Shown in pieces: positions 29,696 to 38,472 of a DNA stretch of 64,000 nt (position 1 is the stretch's first letter; each line of letters opens with the position of its first letter). The position numbers and the translations under genes are program-made. Below the pieces are notes generated by a model. The model made no database searches, was not told where the DNA came from, and worked only from the letters and a program-made list of their open reading frames with translations. The stretch is from Porphyrobacter sp. HT-58-2 (GTDB taxonomy: Bacteria > Pseudomonadota > Alphaproteobacteria > Sphingomonadales > Sphingomonadaceae): NCBI RefSeq assembly GCF_002952215.1, contig NZ_CP022600.1, forward strand, positions 1,178,001 to 1,242,000. Direction: 5' to 3'.

Positions 29696-30373
29696 ATGAT
29701 CGCGCGCCTGTTGGCAGAGGCGCTTGGTACGTTTTTCCTGTTCGCCACCGTGATGGGGGCGGGCATCATGGCCGACAATCTTGCCGGGGGGAATGTCGCC
29801 GTGGCACTGATTGGCACGACGCTGCCGATCGGGGCGATTCTGTATGTGGTCATCGTCATGTTTGGCCCAGTGTCGGGCGCGCACTTCAATCCTGCGGTGA
29901 CCCTCGTGTTCTGGCTGCGCGGCGAGATCGAAAGCAGCGCGGCGATTGCCTATGTGGCAACCCAGATTGTGAGCGGCATTCTTGCCGCCTTTGCCGTCCA
30001 CCTGATGTTCGATTTGCCGTTGGTTCAGCTGGCAACCGTGCCGCGGACAGGGGTTGGCCAATGGGCGGGCGAGGGCGTGGCGACCTTCGGGTTGATCCTG
30101 ACCATTCTGGCAACCTTGCGCGCTCGGCCCGAAGCGATCCCGACGAGCGTGGCGCTCTATATCTTCGCCGCGTGCTGGTTCACCTCCTCGACCAGTTTCG
30201 CCAATCCCGCGATCACGATTGCCCGCAGCTTTACCGACACGTTCACGGGCATCGCGCCAGCCGACATTCCCGGCTTCGTGATTGCGCAGATTGCAGGTGC
30301 GCTGCTTGCGATGGGCGCAGCGCGGGTGCTCATGGAAGGCGAAGCGCCTGCCGCTGGCCTATCGCAGGATTAG
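29696..30373 (+). CDS. Aquaporin family (MIP) channel
   Basis: 225 aa with six hydrophobic helices. Both NPA motifs are present: SGAHFNPAVTL (about 60) and SFANPAITIAR (about 177). This form, with FANPAITIAR, is close to bacterial AqpZ/arsenic-associated aquaglyceroporins; no ars genes are nearby, so the solute is uncertain. The ATG at 29696 follows a GGAGTGG site. Its stop overlaps gmk, which is on the other strand. Confidence 0.93.
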   Translation: MIARLLAEALGTFFLFATVMGAGIMADNLAGGNVAVALIGTTLPIGAILYVVIVMFGPVSGAHFNPAVTLVFWLRGEIESSAAIAYVATQIVSGILAAFAVHLMFDLPLVQLATVPRTGVGQWAGEGVATFGLILTILATLRARPEAIPTSVALYIFAACWFTSSTSFANPAITIARSFTDTFTGIAPADIPGFVIAQIAGALLAMGAARVLMEGEAPAAGLSQD

Positions 30374-31020
30374 CTCATCAGCCCACGCACGAAGGGGATG
30401 AGGCCGGTCTGACGAGCGCGCTTCATGCGTTCGGCTTCAAGGATCGCGCAGACCTTGGCAAAGCATTCATCGACGTCGTCATTGATGATGACATAGTCGT
30501 AGCCGTCCCAGTGGCTGATCTCGGCCCGGGCGCGTTCCATGCGGGCGGCGATGACGTCGGCGCTGTCGGTAGCACGGCCCTTCAGGCGGCGGTGCAGTTC
30601 CTCTATCGAAGGTGGCAGGATGAATACCCGTACCACATCCTGCTGATCCTTTTGGTAGAGCTGCTGGGTGCCTTGCCAGTCGATGTCGAACAGGAAGTCC
30701 TGCCCTTCCTTGAGTGCGGCGCGGATCAACCCCTTGGGCGTGCCGTAGCGGTTGCCGAAAACCTCGGCCCATTCGTAGAAATCATCCTCCTCGACCATCT
30801 GCTGGAAGCGTTCGGGGGTGACGAAATGGTAATGCACTCCGTCGATTTCGCCGGGACGAGGCGGACGGGTCGTGGCGGAGACCGAAAGCTTGATCTCGCT
30901 ATCCCTGGCCAGCAGCATCCGCGACAGCGTGGTCTTGCCTGCACCTGAAGGCGAGGAAAGGATGAACATCAGGCCCCGGCGTTGGAGCTTGTCGGAGGAT
31001 TTGTCTGTGGCGTCGCGCAT
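30370..31020 (-). CDS. gmk: Guanylate kinase
   Basis: 216 aa. P-loop SSPSGAGKTT (residues 22-31), VSATTRPPRPGEIDGVHYHFV GMP-binding region, and EVFGNRYGTPK. It converts GMP to GDP for nucleotide and ppGpp synthesis. ATG 31020 is chosen as the first start close to the P-loop; the frame continues ten codons upstream. Convergent with the aquaporin gene, overlapping at the stop codons. Confidence 0.97.
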   Translation of the reverse strand: MRDATDKSSDKLQRRGLMFILSSPSGAGKTTLSRMLLARDSEIKLSVSATTRPPRPGEIDGVHYHFVTPERFQQMVEEDDFYEWAEVFGNRYGTPKGLIRAALKEGQDFLFDIDWQGTQQLYQKDQQDVVRVFILPPSIEELHRRLKGRATDSADVIAARMERARAEISHWDGYDYVIINDDVDECFAKVCAILEAERMKRARQTGLIPFVRGLMS

Positions 31021-31062
31021 AGGCCCCGTTGCACCATCAGGGGCGCACAAATCAAGCGGCGG

Positions 31063-31500
31063 TCAGGATTCGCTGTCCGATGTCTTGCTTGCGAGATTGC
31101 GGCCACGGCGTTTGGCTTCGAGCCGCTTGCCGCGATCATAGAAAACCTTGGCGGCCAGACCCCCCGCGACAACCGCAAGGCCAAGCGGCGAACGACGGGC
31201 AAGGCGGCTGGCGCCCCACAATGCGGCAGTGGTTGCCAATCCTCGCGCGTCTACCAGACGTTCTGCCTTGGCCGCATCGTAGCTTTTGCTCAGCAGGCCC
31301 TTTTCCATCCGCTCGCGCAGCATGGCTCCGGCGGCGCGGAAAACGATGTCTGCAATCACCAGATTGGTCGACGCGACAGGGCTGGGCAGCGGCAGGCCGC
31401 CGGGGCCAGTCGGGTCAGGCGAGACCGTCGGATCGGCAGCGGTGCCAGACGCTGCGGGCTTGCCGCGCCTGTCCCTGCGTGACCGCTTGCCCCGCGCCAT
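31063..31500 (-). CDS. Hypothetical basic protein, helix-rich
   Basis: 145 aa, very basic at both ends (MARGKRSRRDRRGK, GKRLEAKRRGR). A middle stretch of about 35 residues (about 94-125) is hydrophobic but broken by Gly and Arg. No known family. It lies between gmk and sspB, 5 bp from the latter's stop, and is likely co-transcribed. Could associate with membrane or nucleic acid. Confidence 0.7.
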   Translation of the reverse strand: MARGKRSRRDRRGKPAASGTAADPTVSPDPTGPGGLPLPSPVASTNLVIADIVFRAAGAMLRERMEKGLLSKSYDAAKAERLVDARGLATTAALWGASRLARRSPLGLAVVAGGLAAKVFYDRGKRLEAKRRGRNLASKTSDSES

Positions 31501-31505
31501 TGTGC

Positions 31506-31985
31506 CTATTTCTTGCGGCCGAAATCGATGCTGACGACGTTCGAGCCATCAGGGTCGGTGTCCGGTCCGTCATTCTCGGCGTCTTCGTGGGCTTCGGGCT
31601 CCAGCTCCTCGACCGCGGCCTGGAACTGCAGCCCGAAATCGACCGCCGGATCGACAAAGGCGGTGATCGCGGCGAAGGGTATGGTCAGCTTGGCCGGCAC
31701 CTGATTGAAGGTCAGGCTGACCGAGAAGCTGTGCGCCAGAACCTCAAGATCCCAGAACTTGTTCTGCAGCACGATGGTCATTTCATCGGGGAACCGTTCG
31801 CGCAGGTGGCTGGGAATGGACACCCCCGGCGCCCCGGTCTTGAAGGTAATGTAGAAATGATGCGTACCAGGCAGCGTTCCGCCGCCGCTGACGATCGAGC
31901 CGAGCACCCGGCCGACCACGGCGCGCAGCGCCTCCTGCACGATCTCGTCGTAAGGGATCAGACTATCGGGCGTGTCGCTGTTCAT
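31506..31985 (-). CDS. sspB: ClpXP adaptor SspB (alphaproteobacterial type)
   Basis: 159 aa. YDEIVQEALRAVVGRVLGSIVSGG and HHFYITFKTGAPGVSIPSHLRERFPDEMTIVLQN match the alphaproteobacterial SspB, which hands ssrA-tagged proteins to ClpXP. The C-terminal acidic linker ends in a short motif SNVVSIDFGRKK that binds ClpX. ATG 31985 is used; the start at 32024 adds 13 non-family residues. Divergent from the his operon with a 135-bp gap. Confidence 0.93.
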   Translation of the reverse strand: MNSDTPDSLIPYDEIVQEALRAVVGRVLGSIVSGGGTLPGTHHFYITFKTGAPGVSIPSHLRERFPDEMTIVLQNKFWDLEVLAHSFSVSLTFNQVPAKLTIPFAAITAFVDPAVDFGLQFQAAVEELEPEAHEDAENDGPDTDPDGSNVVSIDFGRKK

Positions 31986-32120
31986 GACTTGCGGATTCGT
32001 GGCGGCACAAGTGATCTTGGTCAAGTCCTTTGCCGCAAGACCTCACCGGTTTGACAGGGCTTCGCAAGCACATGCGCCTCGGCCTTGTCAGCGACGCCGC
32101 AAAGTCTATAGCGCCCGGAT

Positions 32121-32729
32121 ATGCCCAGCACCCCCGCCCGCACCGGCTCGGTTGAGCGAAACACCACCGAGACCAAGATCGCCATCGCCGTCAATCTCGA
32201 CGGAACCGGCGCCTATGATGTCAGCACCGGCATCGGCTTTCTCGATCACATGGTCGAGCAGTTCAGCCGCCATTCGCTGATCGACGTGACGATGAAGGTG
32301 GAGGGCGATCTCCATGTCGATCAGCACCACACCACCGAGGATTCGGCCATCGCGCTGGGTCAGGCGATCGCGCAGGCGCTGGGCGACAAGGCCGGGATCG
32401 GGCGTTACGGCGCGGCCTATTCGCCGATGGACGAGACGCTGAGCCGGGTTGCTCTGGATATCTCCGGGCGGCCTTATCTGGTGTGGAAGGCGAAGTTCAC
32501 GCAGGAACGCCTCGGCGAATGGGACACCGAACTGATCGAGCACTGGTTTCATTCCGTCTCGCAGAGCGCCGGCATTACGCTCCACATGGAACTGCTCTAC
32601 GGCACCAACAACCACCACATCTGCGAGAGCCTCTACAAGGGCTTCGCCCGCGCGATGCGGCAGGCGGTGGAACGCGACCCGAGGAAGGGCGAGAGCGTGC
32701 CGAGCACCAAGGGGCAATTGGGTGGCTAG
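32121..32729 (+). CDS. hisB: Imidazoleglycerol-phosphate dehydratase
   Basis: 202 aa. Sixth step of histidine synthesis. The conserved metal-binding repeats are intact: [36 protein letters not shown] and [15 protein letters not shown]. It opens the his operon here and overlaps the next gene by 8 nt. No N-terminal phosphatase domain, so this is the monofunctional form. Confidence 0.98.
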   Translation: MPSTPARTGSVERNTTETKIAIAVNLDGTGAYDVSTGIGFLDHMVEQFSRHSLIDVTMKVEGDLHVDQHHTTEDSAIALGQAIAQALGDKAGIGRYGAAYSPMDETLSRVALDISGRPYLVWKAKFTQERLGEWDTELIEHWFHSVSQSAGITLHMELLYGTNNHHICESLYKGFARAMRQAVERDPRKGESVPSTKGQLGG

Positions 32730-33018
32730 CATCTTCATCGCCAGGCTCACCTACAAGGTGCCTCTCGCCCGGATCGACGAAGCGCTGGTCGATCACCTCG
32801 CCTTCCTTAAGGCAGGGCAGGCGGCGGGCCACTTCATCGCCTGGGGGCCGTGCGAGCCGCGTGACAGCGGGCTGGTGTTCATCAAGACCACCAGCCGCGC
32901 CGCTGCCGAGGCGCTGATGGCGGGCGATCCCTTTATCGCGCAGGGACTGGCCGACATGACCATCACCGAATGGACCCCGCGTTTCGCCTTCCCCGGGCTT
33001 GAGGCATTCAATGGCTGA
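32722..33018 (+). CDS. YciI-family protein inside the his operon
   Basis: 98 aa. The GTG at 32722 lies 8 nt inside hisB. YciI (ferredoxin-like, DUF1330-related) features: [46 protein letters not shown] and an end FAFPGL. It may act on small acid substrates, but its reaction is unknown. Placed between hisB and hisH, overlapping both, so it is translated with them. Role in histidine synthesis unproven. Confidence 0.92.
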   Translation: MASIFIARLTYKVPLARIDEALVDHLAFLKAGQAAGHFIAWGPCEPRDSGLVFIKTTSRAAAEALMAGDPFIAQGLADMTITEWTPRFAFPGLEAFNG

Positions 33019-33637
33019 AGTCATCGCCCTCATCGATTACGGTGCGGGCAACCTTCACTCGGTTCACAACGCACTCAAGGCGGCGGGAGGCGAGGTCACT
33101 GTTACCGCCGATCCCTATGTGGTGCGCGCCGCGGACCGGATCGTGCTGCCGGGTGTCGGCAGCTTCAGGGCCTGCGCCGAGGGGCTCAACGCGATTTCCG
33201 GGATGGTCGAGGCGATGCAGGAGCGCGTCCACGTGGGCGGCGCGCCCTTCCTCGGTATCTGCGTCGGGATGCAACTGCTGGCCGACCGCGGCCTCGAACA
33301 TGGCACCACCCCCGGTCTCGGCTGGGTGCCGGGCGAGGTGCGGCTGATCGAGCCCTCCGACCCGTCGATCAAGGTGCCGCACATGGGCTGGAACGATGTC
33401 GCCATCCTGCCCCATGCGCGCGGCCATGCGGTGGTCGAGGAAGGCGAGGCCTATTTCCTCCACTCCTATCATTTCGTCGCGACCGATCCGCATCATGTCG
33501 CCGCGATGACCGATCACGGCGAAGGACTGGTCGCCGCCGTTGCCCGCGACAATATCATCGGCGTGCAGTTTCACCCGGAGAAGAGCCAGGCTTACGGGCT
33601 GGCAACGCTCCGGCGCTTTCTGGAGTGGTATCCGTGA
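33011..33637 (+). CDS. hisH: Imidazole glycerol phosphate synthase, glutaminase subunit
   Basis: 208 aa. Class I glutaminase triad: nucleophile C84 in GICVGMQLL, and VQFHPEKSQ containing the His-Glu pair near residue 188. It works with HisF to transfer ammonia from glutamine onto PRFAR, producing imidazole glycerol phosphate and AICAR. The ATG at 33011 overlaps the YciI gene by 8 nt. Confidence 0.98.
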   Translation: MAEVIALIDYGAGNLHSVHNALKAAGGEVTVTADPYVVRAADRIVLPGVGSFRACAEGLNAISGMVEAMQERVHVGGAPFLGICVGMQLLADRGLEHGTTPGLGWVPGEVRLIEPSDPSIKVPHMGWNDVAILPHARGHAVVEEGEAYFLHSYHFVATDPHHVAAMTDHGEGLVAAVARDNIIGVQFHPEKSQAYGLATLRRFLEWYP

Positions 33638-34362
33638 TCATCTTCCCCGCCATTGACCTTAAAGGCGGCCAGGTCGTGCGCCTTGCCGAGGGCGACATGG
33701 ACCGCGCCACGATCTACGGCGATGATCCGGCCGCGCAGGCGATGATCTTCGCCGAGGCCGGGGCGGAGCACCTGCACGTGGTCGATCTCGACGGCAGCTT
33801 CGCCGGCGAAAGCCGCAACCGCGCGGCGGTGGAAGCCATCGTCGAAGCCTTCCCCGGATACGTGCAACTGGGCGGCGGCATCCGTGACGCAGCGGCGGTG
33901 GAGGGGTGGTTCAACCTCGGTGTGGCGCGGGTGGTGATGGGCTCGGCCGCCCTCAAGAACCCCGAATTCGTGAAAGATATGGCCCGCGAATGGGAGAACG
34001 GCATCGTCGTCGCGGTCGACGCGAAGGACGGCATGGTCGCGACCGAGGGCTGGGCGGAAGTCTCCGACGTTCCCGTCACCGACCTCGCCCGCCGGTTCGA
34101 AGATGCAGGCGTTGCCAGCCTGCTGTTCACCGACATCGGGCGCGACGGCTTGCTGAAGGGCGTGAACATCGACGCCACCGTGGACCTCGCCCGCCGCGTC
34201 GACATTCCGGTGATCGCCAGCGGCGGGGTGAAGGGGCTGGACGACATCCACATCCTCTCGCTCCACGCGCATGAGGGGATCGAGGGGGTTATCACAGGAC
34301 GCGCGCTCTACGAGGGACGACTCGATCTGGCAGCAGCGATCCAGATCGCTGCCAGAGGCTAG
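33634..34362 (+). CDS. hisA: ProFAR isomerase
   Basis: 242 aa. TIM barrel with FPAIDLKGGQVVRLAEGD and phosphate-binding ends LGGGI, DIGRDG and ASGGVKGLDD. It isomerises ProFAR to PRFAR. The GTG start (33634) overlaps the hisH stop as GTGA. An upstream in-frame GTG at 33625 would add three residues. Confidence 0.97.
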   Translation: MIIFPAIDLKGGQVVRLAEGDMDRATIYGDDPAAQAMIFAEAGAEHLHVVDLDGSFAGESRNRAAVEAIVEAFPGYVQLGGGIRDAAAVEGWFNLGVARVVMGSAALKNPEFVKDMAREWENGIVVAVDAKDGMVATEGWAEVSDVPVTDLARRFEDAGVASLLFTDIGRDGLLKGVNIDATVDLARRVDIPVIASGGVKGLDDIHILSLHAHEGIEGVITGRALYEGRLDLAAAIQIAARG

Positions 34363-34364
34363 CC

Positions 34365-34805
34365 GTGGCGCTCCTGCAATTTCTTCTTGCTGCCGGGCTG
34401 CTTTTCCTGCTCAACAGGCTTCGCACCGGCATCCTCCATGGGCGCATCAAGCTTGCGATCGGTGTGATCCAAAGAAGCGAGCAGCCAGCACTCTATCGCT
34501 ACCTGCTGGCTTTGTTAGGTGTTCTCGTTGTTCTCTTGTCCGCGATCCTCGCTGCCACCTTTGTTGGCGCAGAAGATAGCGCAGTGCTGCCGATCCTGCT
34601 GGCGGTGGGCCTGTTTTCCATCGCTGCGCTGTCATTGCTCGCGGTCTTGATGGGTATCACTTCGGGCATAATTCCCTGGAAGTGGGACCTGATATACCGA
34701 CGCCGGGAGCCACTCTGGTTTTGGCCGGTTTTCGGGTTCCATTTGGCCTTTGCTCTAGGCTTTGGTGCGTTGGGCGTCGGGGTGCTTTACAAGGTGATGA
34801 CATGA
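34365..34805 (+). CDS. Small multi-pass membrane protein inserted in his operon
   Basis: 146 aa, GTG start three bases past hisA. Four hydrophobic segments near 2-18, 46-67, 74-96 and 117-140. I recognise no family. It has no obvious place in histidine synthesis. Its stop overlaps the ATG of the hisF remnant (ATGA), just as the next small membrane gene overlaps the true hisF. Insertion by duplication or transfer is likely. Confidence 0.6.
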   Translation: MALLQFLLAAGLLFLLNRLRTGILHGRIKLAIGVIQRSEQPALYRYLLALLGVLVVLLSAILAATFVGAEDSAVLPILLAVGLFSIAALSLLAVLMGITSGIIPWKWDLIYRRREPLWFWPVFGFHLAFALGFGALGVGVLYKVMT

Positions 34806-34897
34806 CCGATCGCATCCGCGTGAACTTCGTCGATCTCAATGGCGCGGGCGATCCGGTTGAACAGGCGCGCGCCGAAGCAGGGAGAGCTCGTCATTGA
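34802..34897 (+). pseudogene. Truncated 5' end of hisF
   Basis: The ORF starts ATGACCGATCGCATCCGCGT and matches the first bases of hisF at 35181. After 20 nt an in-frame 45-nt segment is missing, then it continues as hisF (GAACTTCGTCGATCT..., about 50 nt to ARA codons). After that it is unrelated and stops at 34897. Synonymous differences are numerous, so this is an older or foreign copy, not an assembly slip. It cannot make an active HisF. Confidence 0.8.
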
Positions 34898-34935
34898 GGC
34901 GGCGATGCGTTTGACCAAAGAGCGAAGGAAAGTTG

Positions 34936-35184
34936 ATGAACGGCCTTTTCGAGCTTTTCTTTTCTGATATTCTCTATGCGATAGCACTTCCCCCAATTGC
35001 TGTCTATGGGTTGCTCTCATCTTTCAAGGATTACTCAACGGGGCGCCCGCCGCTCTTTCCATTGACCAATATTGATCGCGAAAGCAATCCGACAATTTTC
35101 AATTTGATAATTGGATTCAACTTCACAACATACTCTTGTGTCGGGCTCGCTGGACTGTATTACATCTGGAAAGTGCTTTCATGA
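34936..35184 (+). CDS. Second small membrane protein inserted before hisF
   Basis: 82 aa with two hydrophobic stretches (about 2-26 and 58-80). GC content is visibly lower than for its neighbours. No family recognised. A GAAAG-type site precedes the ATG. Its stop TGA overlaps the hisF ATG (ATGA), so hisF translation may depend on it. Foreign origin is likely. Confidence 0.55.
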   Translation: MNGLFELFFSDILYAIALPPIAVYGLLSSFKDYSTGRPPLFPLTNIDRESNPTIFNLIIGFNFTTYSCVGLAGLYYIWKVLS

Positions 35185-35963
35185 CCGTCCGCATTCGCGT
35201 CATACCCTGTCTCGATGTGGCCGAGGGCCGCGTGGTCAAGGGCGTGAACTTCGTCGATCTGAAGGACGCGGGCGATCCGGTGGAGCAGGCCCGCGCCTAT
35301 GATGCGGCGGGCGCGGACGAGTTGTGCTTCCTCGACATTTCCGCCAGCCACGAAGGGCGCGGGACGCTGCTCGACATGGTGCGGCGCACAGCCGAGGTGT
35401 GCTTCATGCCGCTCACCGTCGGCGGCGGAGTGCGCTCGCCTGAGGACGCGCGCGCGCTGCTGCTCGCGGGGGCGGACAAGGTGGCGGTGAACAGCGCCGC
35501 TGTCGCCCGGCCCGAACTCGTAGGGGAGATTGCAGAACGCTTCGGCAGCCAGTGCGTCGTCGCCAGCGTCGACGCGCGCCGCGTTGTTCCTGTTGAAGAG
35601 GGGGGCGCGGCAAGATGGGAAATCTTCACCCATGGCGGGCGCAAGCCGACCGGGATCGACGCGGTGGAATATGCCCGCAAAGTTGCCGACCTGGGGGCGG
35701 GCGAATTGCTCGTTACCTCGATGGACGGGGATGGCACGCAGAGGGGCTATGACCTCGATCTGACCCGCGAAATCGCCGAAAGCGTCAGCGTGCCGGTGAT
35801 CGCGAGCGGCGGGGTCGGGAGCCTCGAACACCTCGTGGAAGGCGTCACCAAGGGCCATGCCAGCGCCGTTCTGGCGGCCAGCATCTTCCACTTTGGCCAC
35901 CACACCATCGCCGAGGCGCACGCGGCTCTGCGAGCAGCGGGCTTGCCCGCGCGCGGGGTTTGA
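35181..35963 (+). CDS. hisF: Imidazole glycerol phosphate synthase, cyclase subunit
   Basis: 260 aa. TIM barrel with the catalytic acids in [14 protein letters not shown] (D11) and [13 protein letters not shown] (D~133 equivalent), and phosphate-binding VGGGVRS and ASGGVGS. Forms the synthase with HisH. ATG 35181 overlaps the preceding gene's stop. A broken copy of its first codons lies at 34802. Confidence 0.98.
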   Translation: MTVRIRVIPCLDVAEGRVVKGVNFVDLKDAGDPVEQARAYDAAGADELCFLDISASHEGRGTLLDMVRRTAEVCFMPLTVGGGVRSPEDARALLLAGADKVAVNSAAVARPELVGEIAERFGSQCVVASVDARRVVPVEEGGAARWEIFTHGGRKPTGIDAVEYARKVADLGAGELLVTSMDGDGTQRGYDLDLTREIAESVSVPVIASGGVGSLEHLVEGVTKGHASAVLAASIFHFGHHTIAEAHAALRAAGLPARGV

Positions 35964-35978
35964 CGGAAAAGCAGCCGC

Positions 35979-36293
35979 ATGGACACCCTCACCCGCCTTG
36001 AAGCGACCATCGCCCAGCGCCTGACCGCCTCGCCTGAGGACAGCTATGTGGCGAAGCTCCACAGCAAGGGCCTCGCCAAGATTGCCCAGAAGCTCGGTGA
36101 AGAGGCGACCGAGGCCGTTATCGCCGCGCTCGCCGGGGACGAGGCAGAACTGGTGGGTGAGGCGGCCGACGTGCTGTTTCACCTGATGGTGCTGCTCGCC
36201 GAGAAAGGTATCCGCCTCGAACAGGTGCTGGCCGAACTCGACCGACGCGAGGGGCTGTCCGGTCTCACCGAAAAAGCCAGCCGGAGCGAATAA
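35979..36293 (+). CDS. hisE: Phosphoribosyl-ATP pyrophosphatase
   Basis: 104 aa, monofunctional HisE. MazG-like helices with SYVAKLHSKGLAKIAQKLGEEATEAVIAAL and EAADVLFHLMVLLAEKGI. It removes pyrophosphate from phosphoribosyl-ATP, the second step of histidine synthesis. The stop overlaps the HIT gene start (TAATG). Confidence 0.97.
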   Translation: MDTLTRLEATIAQRLTASPEDSYVAKLHSKGLAKIAQKLGEEATEAVIAALAGDEAELVGEAADVLFHLMVLLAEKGIRLEQVLAELDRREGLSGLTEKASRSE

Positions 36294-36673
36294 TGCCGAT
36301 CGACCCGACCCTGCCCTATGACGACGCCAACATCTTCGCCCGGATCCTGCGCGGGGAAATCCCCTCGCAGAAGATTTATGAAGACGAGTGGGCCTATGCC
36401 TTCGAGGACATTAACCCGCAGGCCGAAGTTCACACCCTGGTGATTCCCAAGGGGCGCTATGTGAGCTGGGATGATTTCTCGGCCAAGGCCTCTGACGCCG
36501 AAATCGGCGGGTTCGTCCGCGCGGTGGGCGAGGTGGCGAGACGCAAGGGGCTGGTCGAGCCTGGTTACCGCCTGCTCGCCAATATCGGCCAGCACGGCGG
36601 GCAGGAAGTGCCGCACCTTCACGTCCACATCTTCGGCGGCCAGCCATTGGGGCCGATGATCGCGCGCCGCTGA
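36293..36673 (+). CDS. HIT family (Hint-like) nucleotide hydrolase
   Basis: 126 aa. The histidine triad is GGQEVPHLHVHIFGG (HxHxH at about residues 105-109). Hint proteins cleave AMP-amides such as aminoacyl-adenylates. It is last in the his operon and overlaps hisE by one base. The arrangement hisE-HIT is common in alphaproteobacteria. Confidence 0.95.
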   Translation: MPIDPTLPYDDANIFARILRGEIPSQKIYEDEWAYAFEDINPQAEVHTLVIPKGRYVSWDDFSAKASDAEIGGFVRAVGEVARRKGLVEPGYRLLANIGQHGGQEVPHLHVHIFGGQPLGPMIARR

Positions 36674-36763
36674 TTATGGGTTAACCCCCATTCCGCTGCC
36701 GTTCATCGGGAAATCGCCACGTCGCGGCTTTAAAGCGATTCCACGCTAGGCTAGGTGGCAGCC

Positions 36764-37222
36764 ATGACCTCTCCCAATCCTCCCGGCGGCGTCCTTGATG
36801 GCGCGCGGCATCTTTATGCAGTGCGGGTGTACTATGAGGACACCGACCTGTCGGGGATCACTTACCACGCCAATTACCTGCGCTGGTTTGAGCGGGCGCG
36901 CAGCGATCTGCTGCGAATGCTCGGCATTGACCAGCGCGCAGCGATCGAGACGGGTGAGGGGGCCTATGCGCTCTCGGAAGTGAACCTCAAATACCTGCGC
37001 CCGGCCAAGCTCGACGATGACGTGGTGATCGAAACCCGCTGCACCGAACTCGGCGCCGCCTCGTGCCGGATGCACCAGATTGCGCGGAGGGGCGACGAGA
37101 ACCTCTGCGAGGCCCATTTGCGCGTCGGCTTTATCACGCTAGACGGCCGACCGCGCCGCCAGCCCGCCGCTTGGCGCGCGGCCTTTGAGACCTTCATGAA
37201 CCAAGGAAACCCCCACACGTGA
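36764..37222 (+). CDS. ybgC: Tol-Pal associated acyl-CoA thioesterase YbgC
   Basis: 152 aa. Hotdog thioesterase motif YYEDTDLSGITYHANYLRWFERAR with the catalytic Asp-Tyr pair. YbgC acts with the Tol-Pal complex on short acyl-CoA and phospholipid turnover. ATG 36764 used; an in-frame GTG is three codons upstream. Its stop overlaps tolQ's GTG. Confidence 0.95.
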   Translation: MTSPNPPGGVLDGARHLYAVRVYYEDTDLSGITYHANYLRWFERARSDLLRMLGIDQRAAIETGEGAYALSEVNLKYLRPAKLDDDVVIETRCTELGAASCRMHQIARRGDENLCEAHLRVGFITLDGRPRRQPAAWRAAFETFMNQGNPHT

Positions 37223-37926
37223 CGCTCGCCATGCTAAGCGCCGCCGCCCCTGCTGTTGCCCCGACGCGGCTCGATCCGGTCGAACTGTTCCTGCAGGCCG
37301 ACATCGTCGTGCAGGCGGTGATGATCGGGCTGATCCTCGCCAGTATCTGGGTATGGATGATCATCGTTTCCTTCTCCTTGCGGATCGGCGGACTATCGAA
37401 GAAGTCGGCTGAGTATGAAGCCGAATTCTGGGAGCAGCGCGACCGTGAGGCGCTGCTCACCAAATCGGTGCGCAAGGAAATCCCCGCCGCGCGCGTGGCC
37501 GCTGCCGGGCTGGACGAATGGCGCAAGTCCACCGCGAAGCAGCCGGTCGACCGCGAGGCCACCCGCCAGCGCATCGCCGCCGCGATGGAAAGCCAGATCG
37601 CCGAGGAAGCCGACCAAATGGCCGGGCGGTTGAACTTCCTCGCCACGGTCGGATCGGTCGCGCCTTTCGTCGGCCTGTTCGGCACGGTGTGGGGGATCAT
37701 GAACTCGTTTTTCCAGATCGGCGCGCAGCAGAGCGCGAGCCTGGCAGTGGTCGCCCCCGGCATTGCCGAGGCGCTGTTTGCGACCGCCATCGGTCTGTTT
37801 GCCGCGATCCCGGCCGTGATCGCCTATAACCGCTTCGGCGGCACCGTGGATCGCTATGAGGCGAGCTTGCAGCGTTTTGCCGACAAGCTCCACATGGGCC
37901 TCAGCCGCGAACTGGACCGGGTGTGA
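37219..37926 (+). CDS. tolQ: TolQ inner-membrane proton channel
   Basis: 235 aa, GTG start. Three membrane helices near 28-50, 135-160 and 175-200, with the ExbB/TolQ core VGSVAPFVGLFGTVWGIMNSF and GIAEALFATAIGLFAAIPAVIAYN. With TolR it uses proton flow to energise TolA for outer-membrane constriction at division. A large palindromic repeat separates it from tolR. Confidence 0.97.
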   Translation: MTLAMLSAAAPAVAPTRLDPVELFLQADIVVQAVMIGLILASIWVWMIIVSFSLRIGGLSKKSAEYEAEFWEQRDREALLTKSVRKEIPAARVAAAGLDEWRKSTAKQPVDREATRQRIAAAMESQIAEEADQMAGRLNFLATVGSVAPFVGLFGTVWGIMNSFFQIGAQQSASLAVVAPGIAEALFATAIGLFAAIPAVIAYNRFGGTVDRYEASLQRFADKLHMGLSRELDRV

Positions 37927-37943
37927 TGGAGAGAAACCAAAGC

Positions 37944-38008
37944 CCGTTCGTGTCGAGCGAAGTCGAGACACCAGCGCGGGGCCTCTCGACTTCGCTCGAG
38001 GCGAACGG
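37944..38008. repeat. Dispersed palindromic repeat, copy 2
   Basis: Two 24-nt arms (37944-37967 and 37985-38008) are inverted copies of each other at 22 of 24 positions. The left arm begins CCGTTCGTGTCGA, the same 13-mer as at 21469. It sits in the 98-bp gap between tolQ and tolR and could form a strong mRNA hairpin in the operon. Confidence 0.85.
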
Positions 38009-38024
38009 AGGGGAGGACTAGGCC

Positions 38025-38465
38025 ATGGGCATGAACCTTTCTTCCTCCTCCCGCCGCGGCAAGCGCAGCCGCCGCGCGGCGATGTCGGAAATCAACGTCA
38101 CGCCGCTGGTCGACGTGATGCTGGTGCTGCTGATCATCTTCATGGTGACGGTGACGCTGCCTGCCGTGGGCGTGCCGGTCGAACTGCCCGAAAGCCGCGC
38201 CGCCCCCGTCGAAGAGCAGCCCGACCAGGTTACAATCTCGATCGACCGGCAAGGCGTGATCTATATCGAGGATGCCGCTGTGCCGACCGGAGGCTTGCCT
38301 GCCGCGCTTGAGGCGTTGGACCGCGGGGGCGAGCCGCCGCTGATTGTGCTGCGCGGTGATCGGTCGCTGGATTATGGACGGGTGATGCAGGTAATGGGCG
38401 AGCTGGGCCGTGCGGGCTTCACCTCGATCTCGCTGGTCACCGACGGTTCAGTTACGCCGCCATAA
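38025..38465 (+). CDS. tolR: TolR
   Basis: 146 aa. One N-terminal helix (about 29-50) with the proton-carrying Asp in VTPLVDVMLVLLIIFMV, then a periplasmic domain with DQVTISIDRQGVIYIED and a C-terminal GFTSISLVTD. Partners TolQ. A second possible start is the ATG two codons in. Confidence 0.97.
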   Translation: MGMNLSSSSRRGKRSRRAAMSEINVTPLVDVMLVLLIIFMVTVTLPAVGVPVELPESRAAPVEEQPDQVTISIDRQGVIYIEDAAVPTGGLPAALEALDRGGEPPLIVLRGDRSLDYGRVMQVMGELGRAGFTSISLVTDGSVTPP

Positions 38466-38472
38466 TCCGCGC

